Assembly: GCF_011806575.1 (NCBI RefSeq)
Contig: NZ_JAATOO010000011.1
Span: 62,001 to 126,000 of the forward strand
DNA: 64,000 bases
Reading direction: 5' to 3'
Source of the DNA: Vibrio hepatarius
GTDB taxonomy: Bacteria > Pseudomonadota > Gammaproteobacteria > Enterobacterales > Vibrionaceae
The position numbers and the translations under genes were made by a program. Below, one piece after another: positions 17,820 to 27,988 of the stretch. Numbering within the stretch: the first letter of the stretch is position 1; each line of letters opens with the position of its first letter. The notes under the pieces are model-generated. The model saw nothing but the letters and a program-made list of their open reading frames with translations. It was not told where the DNA came from and did not search any database.

Positions 17820-19015
17820 TACTTGATGATCTCCATGTCACGACCCACTTCAATAAACGCGTCGATTGCGCGGTCTAGTTGCTCACGAGAGTGTGCCGCT
17901 GACATTTGTGTACGGATACGAGCTTGACCTTTTGGTACAACCGGGAATGAGAAGCCGATAACGTAAATGCCTTTCTCAAGTGCACGTTCAGCGAATTCTG
18001 CTGCGACTTTCGCATCACCCAACATGATTGGGATGATTGCGTGGTCAGCGCCACCCATAGTGAAGCCTGCTGCTTCCATACGAGCGCGGAAATGTGCTGC
18101 GTTTTCCCATAGACGATCACGTAGGTCGCCGCTTTCTTCAAGCAGGTCCAATACACGGATAGACGCGTTGACGATCGCAGGTGCAACCGAGTTTGAGAAT
18201 AGGTACGGACGAGAACGCTGACGTAGCCACTCGATCACTTCTTTCTTACCAGAAGTGTAGCCGCCTGACGCGCCGCCCATTGCTTTACCCAGCGTACCTG
18301 TGATGATGTCGATACGGTCCATCACATCGTGGTACTCGTGTGTACCTGCACCCGTTTTACCCATAAAGCCGACTGCGTGAGAATCATCAACCATCACAAG
18401 AGCGCCGTACTTATCTGCTAGGTCACAGATAGCTGGTAGGTTAGCAACCACACCGTCCATAGAGAACACACCGTCAGTCACGATAAGCGTGTTACGAGCA
18501 CCCGCTTCTTTCGCTGCGATAAGTTGCTGCTCTAGCTCTTCCATGTTGTTATTTGAGTAACGGAAACGCATTGCTTTACATAGACGCACACCGTCGATGA
18601 TAGAGGCGTGGTTAAGAGCATCTGAAATGATCGCATCTTCTTTGCCTAGAATGGTTTCAAACAGACCTGCGTTTGCATCAAAGCAAGAGGTGTAAAGAAT
18701 CGTGTCTTCTTTACCTAGGAATTTAGAAAGCTTTTGCTCAAGCTCTTTGTGGATGTCTTGAGTACCACAGATAAAGCGTACTGACGCCATACCAAAACCG
18801 TGCTGATCCATACCCGCTTTACCCGCTTCGATTAGCGCTGGGTGGTTAGCTAGACCAAGGTAGTTGTTCGCACAGAAGTTCAGAACTTCTTCACCGGTAG
18901 AGATTTTAACAGCCGCTTGCTGTTGAGAAGTGATTACACGCTCTGATTTGTATAGGCCTTCAGCCTTTACTTCTTCGATCTGATTTTGAATCTGTTCGTA
19001 GAATGCAGAAGTCAT
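17819..19015 (-). CDS. kbl: Glycine C-acetyltransferase (2-amino-3-ketobutyrate CoA ligase)
   Basis: This 398-residue PLP enzyme cleaves 2-amino-3-oxobutyrate with CoA into glycine and acetyl-CoA, completing the Tdh pathway. The PLP lysine is K244 in [11 protein letters not shown]210 and H213 lie in VDDSHAVG. The frame runs ten codons further upstream, but the ATG at 19015 gives the conserved 398-residue length and has AGGAAGGA in front. It is the first gene of the kbl-tdh operon, divergent from a LysR gene that may control it. Confidence 0.96.
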   Translation of the reverse strand: MTSAFYEQIQNQIEEVKAEGLYKSERVITSQQQAAVKISTGEEVLNFCANNYLGLANHPALIEAGKAGMDQHGFGMASVRFICGTQDIHKELEQKLSKFLGKEDTILYTSCFDANAGLFETILGKEDAIISDALNHASIIDGVRLCKAMRFRYSNNNMEELEQQLIAAKEAGARNTLIVTDGVFSMDGVVANLPAICDLADKYGALVMVDDSHAVGFMGKTGAGTHEYHDVMDRIDIITGTLGKAMGGASGGYTSGKKEVIEWLRQRSRPYLFSNSVAPAIVNASIRVLDLLEESGDLRDRLWENAAHFRARMEAAGFTMGGADHAIIPIMLGDAKVAAEFAERALEKGIYVIGFSFPVVPKGQARIRTQMSAAHSREQLDRAIDAFIEVGRDMEIIK

Positions 19016-19213
19016 TTCAAATTCCTTCCTAGTTATAATTATCAAGCTTAATGCTTGCGTTAGTTCTGTGGCTTAGCGCCAGCAGTGAATTAACTTAAGT
19101 GTAAACGAAGCATCGTGAATCCATTATCCCGCTGGGTGGAAAAACATTGTTGAACCTGAGGCACAAATAAGCTCTACTAGACGCCATTGATGATGTAGTT
19201 AACGGTGAACCCT

Positions 19214-20134
19214 ATGAACAACACTAAGCTGATTGCCCTACTCCCAGATTTGGCAAGTTTTATTCTGATCGTAGAGGAAGGCAGTTTTACCGCTGCGGCG
19301 AAAAAGCTCGAAGTCACCCCTTCTGCGTTGAGTAAGATGGTGACTCGTTTAGAAGCGTCACTGTCGGTCAAACTGTTCGAGCGTACCACTCGCACCTTAA
19401 TCATCACCCGTGCCGGACAGCAGGTGTATGACCAAGCCGTAATTATGGTCAATGCAGCGAAACAAGCCGTTGAGTTGTCTGTTTCTGACCACACCGAGAT
19501 AAGCGGCGCGCTAACGGTGGCGGCACCAGAAGCGTTTTTAAACTCTGTGTTGCAACCTTTTGTGGTTCCTTTTCTAAAGCAATATCCAGATATCCAACTC
19601 AAGTTGCGTGTCGCAGACGGTGAAATCGACCTGATTCGCGACAACATCGATATCGCGTTTAAATTAACCGACAAACCCGACGAGAATTTGGTACTCAAAG
19701 AGATAGGCAGCACCAACTTGGTTCTGTGCGCTAGTCCAGACTACATTCAGCAACGTGGCATGCCCTCTCACCCGAATCAACTTGTCGAGCACGACTGCCT
19801 TTATCTGGCGGAAAACGACCGCGACCATATCTGGGATTTCTTCAAAGACGATGAGTTTCACTCAGTGTCCGTCTCTGGCCGCTACGCGGTTAACCACTCC
19901 CAAATGCGCCTAACAGGGGTTAAGAACGCGTTGGGAATTGGCATCTTCCATGATTTCGTGATTGCAGACGCGGTAAAAAATGGCGAAGTAGTGCCCGTGC
20001 TAGCCAACTGGACGATTAAGAGTAACTATCACGGCGGAGTAGCGATGCAATACGCGCAAACCAAATACATGCCAGCGCGATTAAGAGCCTTTATTGATTA
20101 TGTGAGTAATGAGTTGACGAATAAACTCGCTTAA
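19214..20134 (+). CDS. LysR-family transcriptional regulator
   Basis: This 306-residue regulator has a LysR winged helix-turn-helix near its N-terminus (FILIVEEGSFTAAAKKLEVTPSALSKMVTRLE) and a LysR substrate-binding domain. A GTG three codons earlier lacks a ribosome-binding site. ATG 19214 has GGTGA at 6 nt, so it is preferred. It is divergent from kbl-tdh across about 200 nt. Control of threonine catabolism is possible, but CrgA/DmlR-like LysR genes of this sort are common and often act elsewhere. Confidence 0.88.
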   Translation: MNNTKLIALLPDLASFILIVEEGSFTAAAKKLEVTPSALSKMVTRLEASLSVKLFERTTRTLIITRAGQQVYDQAVIMVNAAKQAVELSVSDHTEISGALTVAAPEAFLNSVLQPFVVPFLKQYPDIQLKLRVADGEIDLIRDNIDIAFKLTDKPDENLVLKEIGSTNLVLCASPDYIQQRGMPSHPNQLVEHDCLYLAENDRDHIWDFFKDDEFHSVSVSGRYAVNHSQMRLTGVKNALGIGIFHDFVIADAVKNGEVVPVLANWTIKSNYHGGVAMQYAQTKYMPARLRAFIDYVSNELTNKLA

Positions 20135-20142
20135 CAGATAAG

Positions 20143-20169
20143 AATATGGCCCGATAGACGGGCCATATT
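20143..20169. terminator. Bidirectional terminator
   Basis: An 11-bp perfect stem AATATGGCCCG/CGGGCCATATT with an ATAGA loop lies between the convergent LysR and PepSY genes. Confidence 0.85.
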
Positions 20170-20178
20170 TATTGAGGA

Positions 20179-21630
20179 TTACGCAAAGTAATGCTGTAAA
20201 CGTTTCGAACGGCGAACCAGCAACCAATCCAGAACAAGGGTCACGGCAATGGTGAAGCCCGCCAACGGGAAGCACACTCCGATAACCAACAGACAGACCA
20301 GACCTGATTTCCAAATCGCATCTTGTTGGAACTTAGCAGGCACACCCAGCTTGCGTTGCCCGACGGGTCTTCTCTTCCACCACATCACCACGCCAGTGAT
20401 TGAGATAGCGATAAATGCCAAACAGAACAGTGCGTTCAGCGCTTTGTTGATCACGCTAACATCCCCTTGATGGAGCGACACGCCGGCTGCCATTAGCTTC
20501 GCCATCAGCGTGTAATCGTCCCAAGTGACATCAACTAACACCTCACCTGAGTATTGGTCAAAGTGCGTGGTTCTATCTTGGCGCGGGTCAATCACATCTC
20601 CTGCCATTGAGTTCGCCGCCACGGTGTAGACGCCGGTTTCTGACTTAGGCATAAAGACTTTGAATTGCGTAAAACCCAGAGCTTTGGCTTGATCGATGAT
20701 CTGGTCAATCGATACCGTGGCGTGGCTTGTCATACTTACCGTATCTGTGCCGTGATGGCCGGAATGATCTTGTACTTGTGATTGTGGCAATGTCGAATGC
20801 TCTAGATTCCAAGGCAGCTCTTCTTCACTACCATGATTGAGGCTCGCATGCGTTAAATTGGATTGCGGTTTTTCGCCCCAGGTGTAGTAAGTCGGGAAGG
20901 TATTCCAGCCTTGAACCATTTTCGCGCCCCATACACCAGCCCAAGCTAAACCGGATAATACGAACAACAACAGCACGACAGACAACACGCCGCCTAAGTT
21001 GGCGTGTATATCACGAAGCAGAACTCTAGTTCCCGAAGATACGCGCAGTTTTAAGAACCCCGCACGCGAAGCATTATCCGTCGGTAGCCACATGTAAATA
21101 CCAGTGGCTAACAACAAGAGACTTAAGCTCGCGGCAATTTCGATCAAAAAGTCACCGGATTTACCAACCAGTAGCGTACCGTGAATATTATTAGCGAGTT
21201 CGTACCAACTCTCACTCCTCTCTATTTCACCTTGCACTTGAGCTGTGTATGGATTCACCGCAATAAGAAGTGATTTCCCGTCTTCGAAACGAATGCTGAC
21301 CCTATTGGCAATATCCGGTTGTTTAGACGAAATAAATTGAGTAATTGCGGCTTCAGGATACGTTGATTTGACGACTGCAATTTGCTGAGACGCTGGTAGC
21401 GCTTGTTCAAGCGGTACGACAGAGAGAACATCTTGATAACGCAACTGTTCGATTTCATCGTCAAAGAGCATCACTAAGCCAGTCAAACTGAGCATAATCA
21501 TAAAAGGTACGACGAAAAGCCCTGCGTAGAAGTGCCATCTCCATGCGAGAAAGTAGCGTGCTTTGGTTAGTGTTGTAGATTGTAGACGTGCGTTGTCCTT
21601 AGGTGGAGTCTGAGTTTGACTACCCAACAT
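20179..21630 (-). CDS. PepSY-associated transmembrane protein
   Basis: This 483-residue inner-membrane protein is of the PepSY_TM (PiuB-like) family. It has an N-terminal helix (RYFLAWRWHFYAGLFVVPFM region), a PepSY-containing periplasmic part, and three further membrane segments with the RDIHANLGG and VMWWKRRP phrases. Histidines in the helices could bind heme, and the family is often linked to iron or copper handling or reductases. The frame extends 17 codons upstream, but ATG 21630 has AAGGA at 8 nt. The DUF2946 gene lies 115 nt upstream on the same strand. Substrate unknown. Confidence 0.8.
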   Translation of the reverse strand: MLGSQTQTPPKDNARLQSTTLTKARYFLAWRWHFYAGLFVVPFMIMLSLTGLVMLFDDEIEQLRYQDVLSVVPLEQALPASQQIAVVKSTYPEAAITQFISSKQPDIANRVSIRFEDGKSLLIAVNPYTAQVQGEIERSESWYELANNIHGTLLVGKSGDFLIEIAASLSLLLLATGIYMWLPTDNASRAGFLKLRVSSGTRVLLRDIHANLGGVLSVVLLLFVLSGLAWAGVWGAKMVQGWNTFPTYYTWGEKPQSNLTHASLNHGSEEELPWNLEHSTLPQSQVQDHSGHHGTDTVSMTSHATVSIDQIIDQAKALGFTQFKVFMPKSETGVYTVAANSMAGDVIDPRQDRTTHFDQYSGEVLVDVTWDDYTLMAKLMAAGVSLHQGDVSVINKALNALFCLAFIAISITGVVMWWKRRPVGQRKLGVPAKFQQDAIWKSGLVCLLVIGVCFPLAGFTIAVTLVLDWLLVRRSKRLQHYFA

Positions 21631-21745
21631 TACTGTTTTCCTTTTTCTAACGGCACAAAAAAATGCCCACTTCTTTTTCAAGAAATGGAGCCGTTTTGAG
21701 CCTGAACTTTACTAAACGATTTATAAAATTATTTTTTGAATTACG

Positions 21746-22105
21746 TTAAGAGAAAACGGTCTGTTGCGGCGGGGCTCGTGGGACAGCAATCTGGTAGCGC
21801 ACGCTTAGAGCCAAAAAAGCGTACGGCTCGACTACGGTCAGTGTGTGTCGTGATGTGTAGAGAGGTGTTGGAAGTGAATCTTGGTGAAAACTCGAGAAAT
21901 GACTAAAAGGACAAGGTTTGCTGTGCTGAGTTTCAACTTTACCTTCTTCAACCTGTACCAATTCAAAACCGTTGATGGTACACAGTGTCGCCCAGACACC
22001 TGCGCTAGCGCCATGAGCATTGATGACAGGCATCAAAGTAACAAGCACCCAGCTAAGGGCACTTGCTAGTAACATGGTTCGGTTAAACTTCGCTGCGCGT
22101 ATCAT
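21746..22105 (-). CDS. DUF2946-like small membrane or exported protein
   Basis: This 119-residue protein has an N-terminal hydrophobic helix (LLASALSWVLVTLMPVINAHG), a short polar stretch with KPCPFSHF, and a second hydrophobic segment. The pattern suits DUF2946, a family often found near copper or TonB-receptor genes and usually carrying a CPxC-type motif. Here the second cysteine is serine, so metal binding through it would be altered. The ATG at 22105 follows GAGAG; an upstream extension is less likely. It lies upstream of the PepSY_TM gene. Assignment from memory of the family pattern. Confidence 0.5.
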   Translation of the reverse strand: MIRAAKFNRTMLLASALSWVLVTLMPVINAHGASAGVWATLCTINGFELVQVEEGKVETQHSKPCPFSHFSSFHQDSLPTPLYTSRHTLTVVEPYAFLALSVRYQIAVPRAPPQQTVFS

Positions 22106-22235
22106 TGTCACTCTCTCGTGGAATAGCGAGACTATATAACGAGTCGCTAACAATTTCCGTAACGAAAGCAGCAAAACTAAACCATGGTCATAACTTTATG
22201 TCGCGTACTGTAAACATCAGACACAACATAACAAA

Positions 22236-22619
22236 TTAACCAAACAGCTTGCTCCAGATGCTCGGGTTTTTCTTATCGTGGTACTCTTCACGCAGCGCAT
22301 CAACTTGTTGCAGTTCGGCTTTAGCCGCATTGATATCACCGGCATCAAGCTTCGCTTCCACGGAGTCTAACGCAAGCGAAAGCTTGTTAAACCCTTCTAA
22401 GTAGATATCGAATTTCTCAGGCGCGTACTCACCACGTTTTGATTGCTCAACCAGTTCAGACAAGTTCTCGATAGCCGTTTTCATAGTAGCGACTTCGGTT
22501 GCTTCTGCAGCGTGCTTAAATTCGATTTTCATCTGCTTCATGTTTGCTTTCAGGTCAACGTCTGCCGCAAACGCATGAGCAGAGGCAAAAAGAGCCAGGG
22601 CTGGAATTAACTTTCTCAT
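22236..22619 (-). CDS. Cytochrome b562 family protein
   Basis: This 127-residue periplasmic four-helix protein has a signal peptide ending AHAFA-AD. Axial heme ligands of cytochrome b562 are at expected places: M27 (seventh to eighth residue of the mature chain) and H114 near the C-terminus (REEYH). Electron transfer in the periplasm is the presumed role; the partner is unknown. It sits upstream of the DUF2946 and PepSY_TM genes on the same strand, separated by 130 nt. Confidence 0.82.
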   Translation of the reverse strand: MRKLIPALALFASAHAFAADVDLKANMKQMKIEFKHAAEATEVATMKTAIENLSELVEQSKRGEYAPEKFDIYLEGFNKLSLALDSVEAKLDAGDINAAKAELQQVDALREEYHDKKNPSIWSKLFG

Positions 22620-22865
22620 TGTAATGTTCTTCTTTTATTGGGCTGTAAAACGGCAATGTTACTGAATTTTTTACTGAAAGTTGAGCGGCATTTTTGTATC
22701 AAACTATAAAGTTCGATACTTAGAGTGTCGCTCCATGCACGTGCAACACAATACAATCTGATAAATGAACTTAATTGTCAGTATAGCGGTCAATAATTGA
22801 CTTGATTTGTGGGCTCTGCCAATAGCTAGGGGTCGCTAACAGAGCCACATGTATTCAGTAGGTAC

Positions 22866-23522
22866 CTATTGTTTCACCCATACTTGTGGGAAGCTCGCCT
22901 CGGCACTTTCCAGCTCAATACTAAATAGGGATTGATTGTTTATTTTTAGTTCAGCAACGGCTTCCAGGTCCGGGATATTACAATTTTCTCCTTCGATAGA
23001 AAGTAATGCGACACCTTTGGGACTATCTAACAATGATAACTCTCCTCGACTAGAACAGCCCTGAGTGCTCATTGTCACAGTGCCATTTTTCTCGATGGCG
23101 AGGTGATGAGTTACACCACCTTTTATTGCACTGTAGATACCAATGTATTCTGTAATGCTCGTTTCCTCTGCCTCAACTGGACGCAATTGAAAACTTCCGT
23201 AATCAGAAATGCAACTTAGATTAACGTTGTCCTGCTGACATTCGTATTGTGCTTCGAAAAAACTAAATGTATCGTTTTTGTCAAGGACATTGGCTTTAGC
23301 AGTTTTTTGATGTTCCCTGTCATCCCAAGTACTTACAATGACGTCAGATTGACTGAGTACGGTTGCTTTAACACTGATAACATCATTGACCTCACTCTGA
23401 GCAACACCAGAGTAAACTCCTGCTACTAGGTTTGATGAGCTGTTATCGTTGTTACAGGCTGTCAACACAAAAGCTGCTATAAATGAAAGCAGGCATCGGG
23501 GCTTTAAGACTTCGCTCATCAT
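22866..23522 (-). CDS. Lipoprotein of unknown function
   Basis: This 218-residue protein has a signal peptide with lipobox LTAC (C23), so it is a predicted lipoprotein. The mature part is beta-rich with four further cysteines, including paired ones in YECQ and LSCIS. No domain recognised. Its start overlaps the stop of the SurE-like gene (ATGATGA), so the two are probably translationally coupled. A partner role at the envelope is inference. Confidence 0.7.
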   Translation of the reverse strand: MMSEVLKPRCLLSFIAAFVLTACNNDNSSSNLVAGVYSGVAQSEVNDVISVKATVLSQSDVIVSTWDDREHQKTAKANVLDKNDTFSFFEAQYECQQDNVNLSCISDYGSFQLRPVEAEETSITEYIGIYSAIKGGVTHHLAIEKNGTVTMSTQGCSSRGELSLLDSPKGVALLSIEGENCNIPDLEAVAELKINNQSLFSIELESAEASFPQVWVKQ

Positions 23523-24526
23523 AAGTTTAACCCGTCCAGTCTCTGTTCTGTCAGTGCCGCTTTTGCTCGCGCCGCCTGAACGTTGCCATCGATTGTACTA
23601 ATGGTGATATAGCCATTTTTAACCGCGACACCCTCAGAGTGAGAGTCGCTGTCACCTGCATCACCCGAAACAAATCCAACACCATTTTTCCCAGCTAACA
23701 TTGCTGCCGCAGCTATCTCTGCTTGGGTTTCGTTCATGCCTTGCTGCACCAAAATTGAAACCATGTAATCCACAATGCTTTGATTACTACCGAGATCTTC
23801 ATAAAAACGCATTTCAATGCCGCCACCATTCCAACCCACATCGGTAAATTTATATCCAAGGTGGTTATCGAGATCCTCTGGCGTGTTGACGTTCAGTCCT
23901 GTGTAGGCGGGTAACAGAGGCTCACCATTAGGGCGATTGGCTTCCAACATATCTATAATTTTAACCATCACAGCCGCGATTTTAGCACCTTGATCATCAG
24001 AGCTTGCTGAATTTTCACTCGCGCTGACAGCAATCGCAGGTATACCGCGTGTCAGTGCAATCATAGTGGCACCAAGTGTGCCTGAGTTGTTATTCATATA
24101 GCCCAAATTGTTCCCTTCATTAGCTCCAGAAATCACTAAGTCCGGAGCTTTTCCCCATCTAGCTTGGGCGGCAACGTCAATACCGTACAACAGTGCCATA
24201 ATAGGCGTGCCCTCGGTAAAATCTTCGTACGTTTTAGTCGTATCTGTATCACCAACGCAGTATTCGTTTTCTGCTGCCTTTGAATCATCAACATTCACCG
24301 ATTTAAAAAAGTTAACCGCGCCACCTTTACCGCTTTGCCCTAAACAAGGCGCTGACATGATTACTTCGTGCCCATTGGACTCAAGTAGGCGTTTCATCTC
24401 TTTAATATTGTTGGTCGCCCAACTGTCATCATTAGTTAACACGATATTAAGTGCATTAGCTGGGTTGGTTAGTAAGATCCCTTGAAGAAGGAATAACGTT
24501 GTGAAAATGGATAGCTTGCGTTTCAT
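23519..24526 (-). CDS. Exported SurE-like 5'/3'-nucleotidase
   Basis: This 335-residue protein has a signal peptide (about 1-25) followed at once by the SurE motif IVLTNDDS (D33, D34). SAPCLGQSGKGG (metal-ligand serine) and LVISGANEGNNLG (metal-ligand asparagine) follow, then a NSGTLGATMIA match to the SurE core. Cytosolic SurE is about 250 residues and lacks a signal peptide; this one is secreted and longer. It likely dephosphorylates nucleotides or other phosphates in the periplasm. It is first in an overlapping pair with the lipoprotein gene. Confidence 0.82.
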   Translation of the reverse strand: MKRKLSIFTTLFLLQGILLTNPANALNIVLTNDDSWATNNIKEMKRLLESNGHEVIMSAPCLGQSGKGGAVNFFKSVNVDDSKAAENEYCVGDTDTTKTYEDFTEGTPIMALLYGIDVAAQARWGKAPDLVISGANEGNNLGYMNNNSGTLGATMIALTRGIPAIAVSASENSASSDDQGAKIAAVMVKIIDMLEANRPNGEPLLPAYTGLNVNTPEDLDNHLGYKFTDVGWNGGGIEMRFYEDLGSNQSIVDYMVSILVQQGMNETQAEIAAAAMLAGKNGVGFVSGDAGDSDSHSEGVAVKNGYITISTIDGNVQAARAKAALTEQRLDGLNL

Positions 24527-24971
24527 AGAACTCTCTTAACTATATTGATTTTCAAGTACTTTGCTCCTTATTTATTAATTTATGATTAACGTTTTATGAA
24601 TATAGATAATGCCGAGTGTTTACGGTCTAGATTTGACATGGATTCAGACCAGAGCCTGGTGATTGAGTGCTTTTACGGCAAGCTCGTTTCGATATGACAA
24701 GTATGTGTCTAATGCCCCGAAATACATAACTTTCAATAATCATCCAACCACAACAAGGCCACTAGGAGACTGGGCCTAGATATGTTGAATAACAAGTCAT
24801 CCCCATTCGTCGAATGCCCTAGCAACATTGTTGGGCATTTTGCAGGTTTTAGAACGTGCATCGAAACAACATACTAGTAAGTAGCCATTATTTGCCTAAT
24901 TTATGAACAGATTTTTTGCATGTTACCAAGATTGAATAATACTTATTGAGTCACGTATAAATGGGGTGAAC
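24527..24971. other. 445-nt divergent intergenic region
   Basis: Promoters for the SurE-like gene (minus) and the HD-GYP gene (plus) must lie here. The only clear structure is the inverted repeat at 24813-24839. A 31-codon ORF spanning it lacks a ribosome-binding site. Confidence 0.4.
24813..24839 (+). repeat. Inverted repeat with T-rich tail
   Basis: AATGCC/GGCATT encloses CAACA-T-TGTTG and is followed by TTTGCAGGTTTT. It may be a weak terminator or an operator; no plus-strand gene ends before it. Confidence 0.3.
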
Positions 24972-27851
24972 ATGAGAAAGCACCGCTACTCCCTGAGTAT
25001 TCATATCACTAGCTTGTTCCTAATTCTGACCACGATCGTCGGTGGTGTACTTATCACAATCAGCTACCGACACGCGCAAGAATTGTTAACGAGCAGTGCC
25101 AAAGAAGTCGGCCGTGAAAACAGCGGCAAGCTAGAATCGACCTTTCAACAACAAATAGGACCGATTTTGACCACTCTCGACTTTATGGCGGTGAGTGAAG
25201 CCATTGAGCAGCAGGAAACCCCAGTCGCCAAACCACGCTTGCTCAGCTACCTCAGCCTAATCTTCAAACGTAACCCAAGCTTAGTGGCGCTCTATTACGC
25301 CAACGATGAAGGTGACTTCACTCTATTGAGAAGCTTACGTAACACACAAGACAGACAACGTTTCGCCGCACCGATGGACGCACACCTGATGGTCAACATC
25401 ACCAAGACCGACGGACAAAATGATTTTTACTTCCTCAGTGAAAATTATGAAGTGCGTAAAGTGACCGAGAGCCAAGATAATAAGTTTGACCCCAGAGTTA
25501 GACCATGGTACCTCAATGCCGATATAGACGGAGAAATTCGACTGACAGAGCCATACTTCTTTTACTTCTTACAAACCAACGGCGTCACGCTTTCACGACG
25601 CACTCTCAATGGTAACAGTGTCGTTGGTGCTGATTTCACTCTTGGTTCTCTCTCCGCACAAATCTCCCAAATGGGTTATTCCGACAACAGTAAATTGGTG
25701 CTATTTGATAACCAATTTAAAGTGCTTGCGCAGCATCAAAGCGGAGCAACATTGGCAGCCAGTGATGAACAAATCCGCTCAGAGCTGGAGAATAGCGTAT
25801 TCGCCACAATACTCGATCGAATTTCCAGCCAGCCGATATACGCCAATGTGGAAGACGATGAGAATAACTGGTCGGTGACACTGACACCCGTCAATCTCAA
25901 CCAACATACCCGGCTCTTACTCGCTGAAGCGACGCCACAAAGTGATTTATTGGCAAATCTAATTTCGCTCCGTGATAAGCAGATTCTAGTGGCGGTGACA
26001 TTATTGGCGTTCTGCTTCTTTGTCGTGTGGTTTGTTGCCCATCGACTTGCTAGTCCGCTGAAAAACTTGATGTATCAAACCGACAGCATTGCGCGATTTG
26101 ATTTCAAGAAAACTCGCTATCCTAAAAGCGTGATTAAAGAAGTCGCCAATCTGACTCAGTCCATAGAACTGATGGAACACACGCTGCACGACCTGCTCAG
26201 CTTGCTGCGCGACACAGCAAGTAATCAGGATTTCTCGGTATTGGCGAAAACCATTACTCACCAAAGTTATCTGGTAACCAAAGCTGAAACGATTGTCCTC
26301 TATACGCGTGACTCAAGCGAGGGGGATTATGAGATCATGACCAACCACTCAATCATTCCTTTCAAAATCGATTTGAATGAGTTCTTTAGCTCAACCGCGT
26401 GGATTCAAAAAGATCTCGCCAAAGGGGAAATGCTGCACTTCAATCGCGAAGACAACTGCTTGGCTAAGTTCCGCGATATTTTCTACAACTCGGACATCTT
26501 CCTGTTCCCATTGCTCAACCGACAACAACAACTCGTGGGGATATTGTTACTTGGTTATGAGCGTGCGATTACACCAGCACAAAACGACAAACATGCGTTC
26601 CTGCGTGAGCTATTAAGCTTCGCGGAATTGGCAAAAGAGAACATTGATAAGATCCGCGAGCAGAAAGAAATGCTCAATGCGTTTGTCGAGTTAATCGCAT
26701 CGGCGATCGATACCAAGTCTCCATACACGGGCAGCCATTGTCAGCGCGTGCCAAAACTCAGTGAAATGCTCACCAAAGCAGCGGACAAAGATACAAACTA
26801 CTTTGCCGCGTTCTCTATGTCCCAATCGGATTGGGAAGCACTTTATCTCGCCTCTTGGTTACACGACTGCGGTAAAGTCACAACGCCTGAATATGTGATA
26901 GACAAAGCGACTAAGCTTGAAACTATCTACGACCGTATCCATGAAGTCAGAATGCGTTTTGAGCTATTAAAAGCGCAGGCGGAAATCGACTACTGGCAAG
27001 CGCTCTATGAAGGCAACGGGGAGAGCGCCGAACTGAAAGCGCAGCTATTATCAACACATCAACGACTCGATGATGACTTTGCCTTCGTTGCCAAATGCAA
27101 CATTGGCGGTGAGTTTATGAATGAGGAAGACATCGAACGATTACACGCAATTGGGCGTTATCAATGGAAACGCACGCTGGACGATCAGCTTGGCGTGTCT
27201 TGGCTTGAAAAAGAACGCGCGGGCTCGCTTGTTCCCCTACCCGTCATGGAACCCTTATTAAGCGATAAACCCGTGCATCAGATTCGCTGGCCGCAAGGCG
27301 TGAATCCAAAAGAAATGTGGTCAGAGCCTTTTGTACTCGAGCCGGGTGAACTGAAATATAATCGTGGTGAGCTGTATAACTTAGCAATACAACGCGGCAC
27401 ACTGAATGATGAAGAACGATTCATCATCAATGACCACATTATTCAAACCATTACCATGTTGCAGCGCTTGCCTTATCCAGAGCATCTAAAAAGTGTGCCT
27501 GAAATTGCCTGTGGTCACCACGAACGAATGGACGGCAAAGGTTATCCGAAAGGACTGTCTGAGCAAAACTTGTCAATCCCAGCGCGAGTCATGGCGATAG
27601 CCGATGTATTTGAAGCGCTCACCTCGAACGACAGACCTTACAAGAAAGCCAAAACGTTGACTGAGTCGATCGATATCATGACCGCGATGGCGACATCAGG
27701 CCACATTGATCCTAAGCTGTATTTACTGTTCTTGGAGCAAGAATTGGATCTCAAGTACGCCGAACTCTACCTCAGCTCAGAACAAAAAACCGAATTTGAC
27801 CGTAAAACTCACATCACGAAAGTGAAGAGTTACCTCAAATCTCTATTCTGA
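24972..27851 (+). CDS. Cache-GAF-HD-GYP cyclic-di-GMP phosphodiesterase with insertion
   Basis: This 959-residue membrane protein probably degrades cyclic-di-GMP. Order: transmembrane helix (about 10-32), periplasmic double Cache, second helix (about 337-357), HAMP-like linker, GAF (about 420-560) and C-terminal HD-GYP. Metal and signature residues are intact: LHDCGK (H631-D632), then HHERMDGKGYPKG (about 849-861) and DVFEALTS. Between the HD pair and the next metal histidine (about 822) are roughly 190 residues instead of about 30, so a helical insert of about 160 residues splits the core. Start ATG 24972 has GGGG in front; a GTG two codons earlier is less likely. Monocistronic. Confidence 0.88.
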   Translation: MRKHRYSLSIHITSLFLILTTIVGGVLITISYRHAQELLTSSAKEVGRENSGKLESTFQQQIGPILTTLDFMAVSEAIEQQETPVAKPRLLSYLSLIFKRNPSLVALYYANDEGDFTLLRSLRNTQDRQRFAAPMDAHLMVNITKTDGQNDFYFLSENYEVRKVTESQDNKFDPRVRPWYLNADIDGEIRLTEPYFFYFLQTNGVTLSRRTLNGNSVVGADFTLGSLSAQISQMGYSDNSKLVLFDNQFKVLAQHQSGATLAASDEQIRSELENSVFATILDRISSQPIYANVEDDENNWSVTLTPVNLNQHTRLLLAEATPQSDLLANLISLRDKQILVAVTLLAFCFFVVWFVAHRLASPLKNLMYQTDSIARFDFKKTRYPKSVIKEVANLTQSIELMEHTLHDLLSLLRDTASNQDFSVLAKTITHQSYLVTKAETIVLYTRDSSEGDYEIMTNHSIIPFKIDLNEFFSSTAWIQKDLAKGEMLHFNREDNCLAKFRDIFYNSDIFLFPLLNRQQQLVGILLLGYERAITPAQNDKHAFLRELLSFAELAKENIDKIREQKEMLNAFVELIASAIDTKSPYTGSHCQRVPKLSEMLTKAADKDTNYFAAFSMSQSDWEALYLASWLHDCGKVTTPEYVIDKATKLETIYDRIHEVRMRFELLKAQAEIDYWQALYEGNGESAELKAQLLSTHQRLDDDFAFVAKCNIGGEFMNEEDIERLHAIGRYQWKRTLDDQLGVSWLEKERAGSLVPLPVMEPLLSDKPVHQIRWPQGVNPKEMWSEPFVLEPGELKYNRGELYNLAIQRGTLNDEERFIINDHIIQTITMLQRLPYPEHLKSVPEIACGHHERMDGKGYPKGLSEQNLSIPARVMAIADVFEALTSNDRPYKKAKTLTESIDIMTAMATSGHIDPKLYLLFLEQELDLKYAELYLSSEQKTEFDRKTHITKVKSYLKSLF

Positions 27852-27988
27852 AGAATCCGTCAGAGCCACAGGTTGAAATTAGAATTAAAGCTCTAATTCC
27901 GCCTTGTCGTGGTTCTGAATCATCATGTATAAAAATCAATAACTTAGACAAAAATCAGTCATTATTTAATCGATTGCGTCTTCAAAGG

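Noticed and set aside
24782..24877. 31-codon ORF upstream of the HD-GYP gene
   Set aside because: GGAG is 14 nt away, the frame crosses an inverted repeat and the product shows no protein-like pattern.
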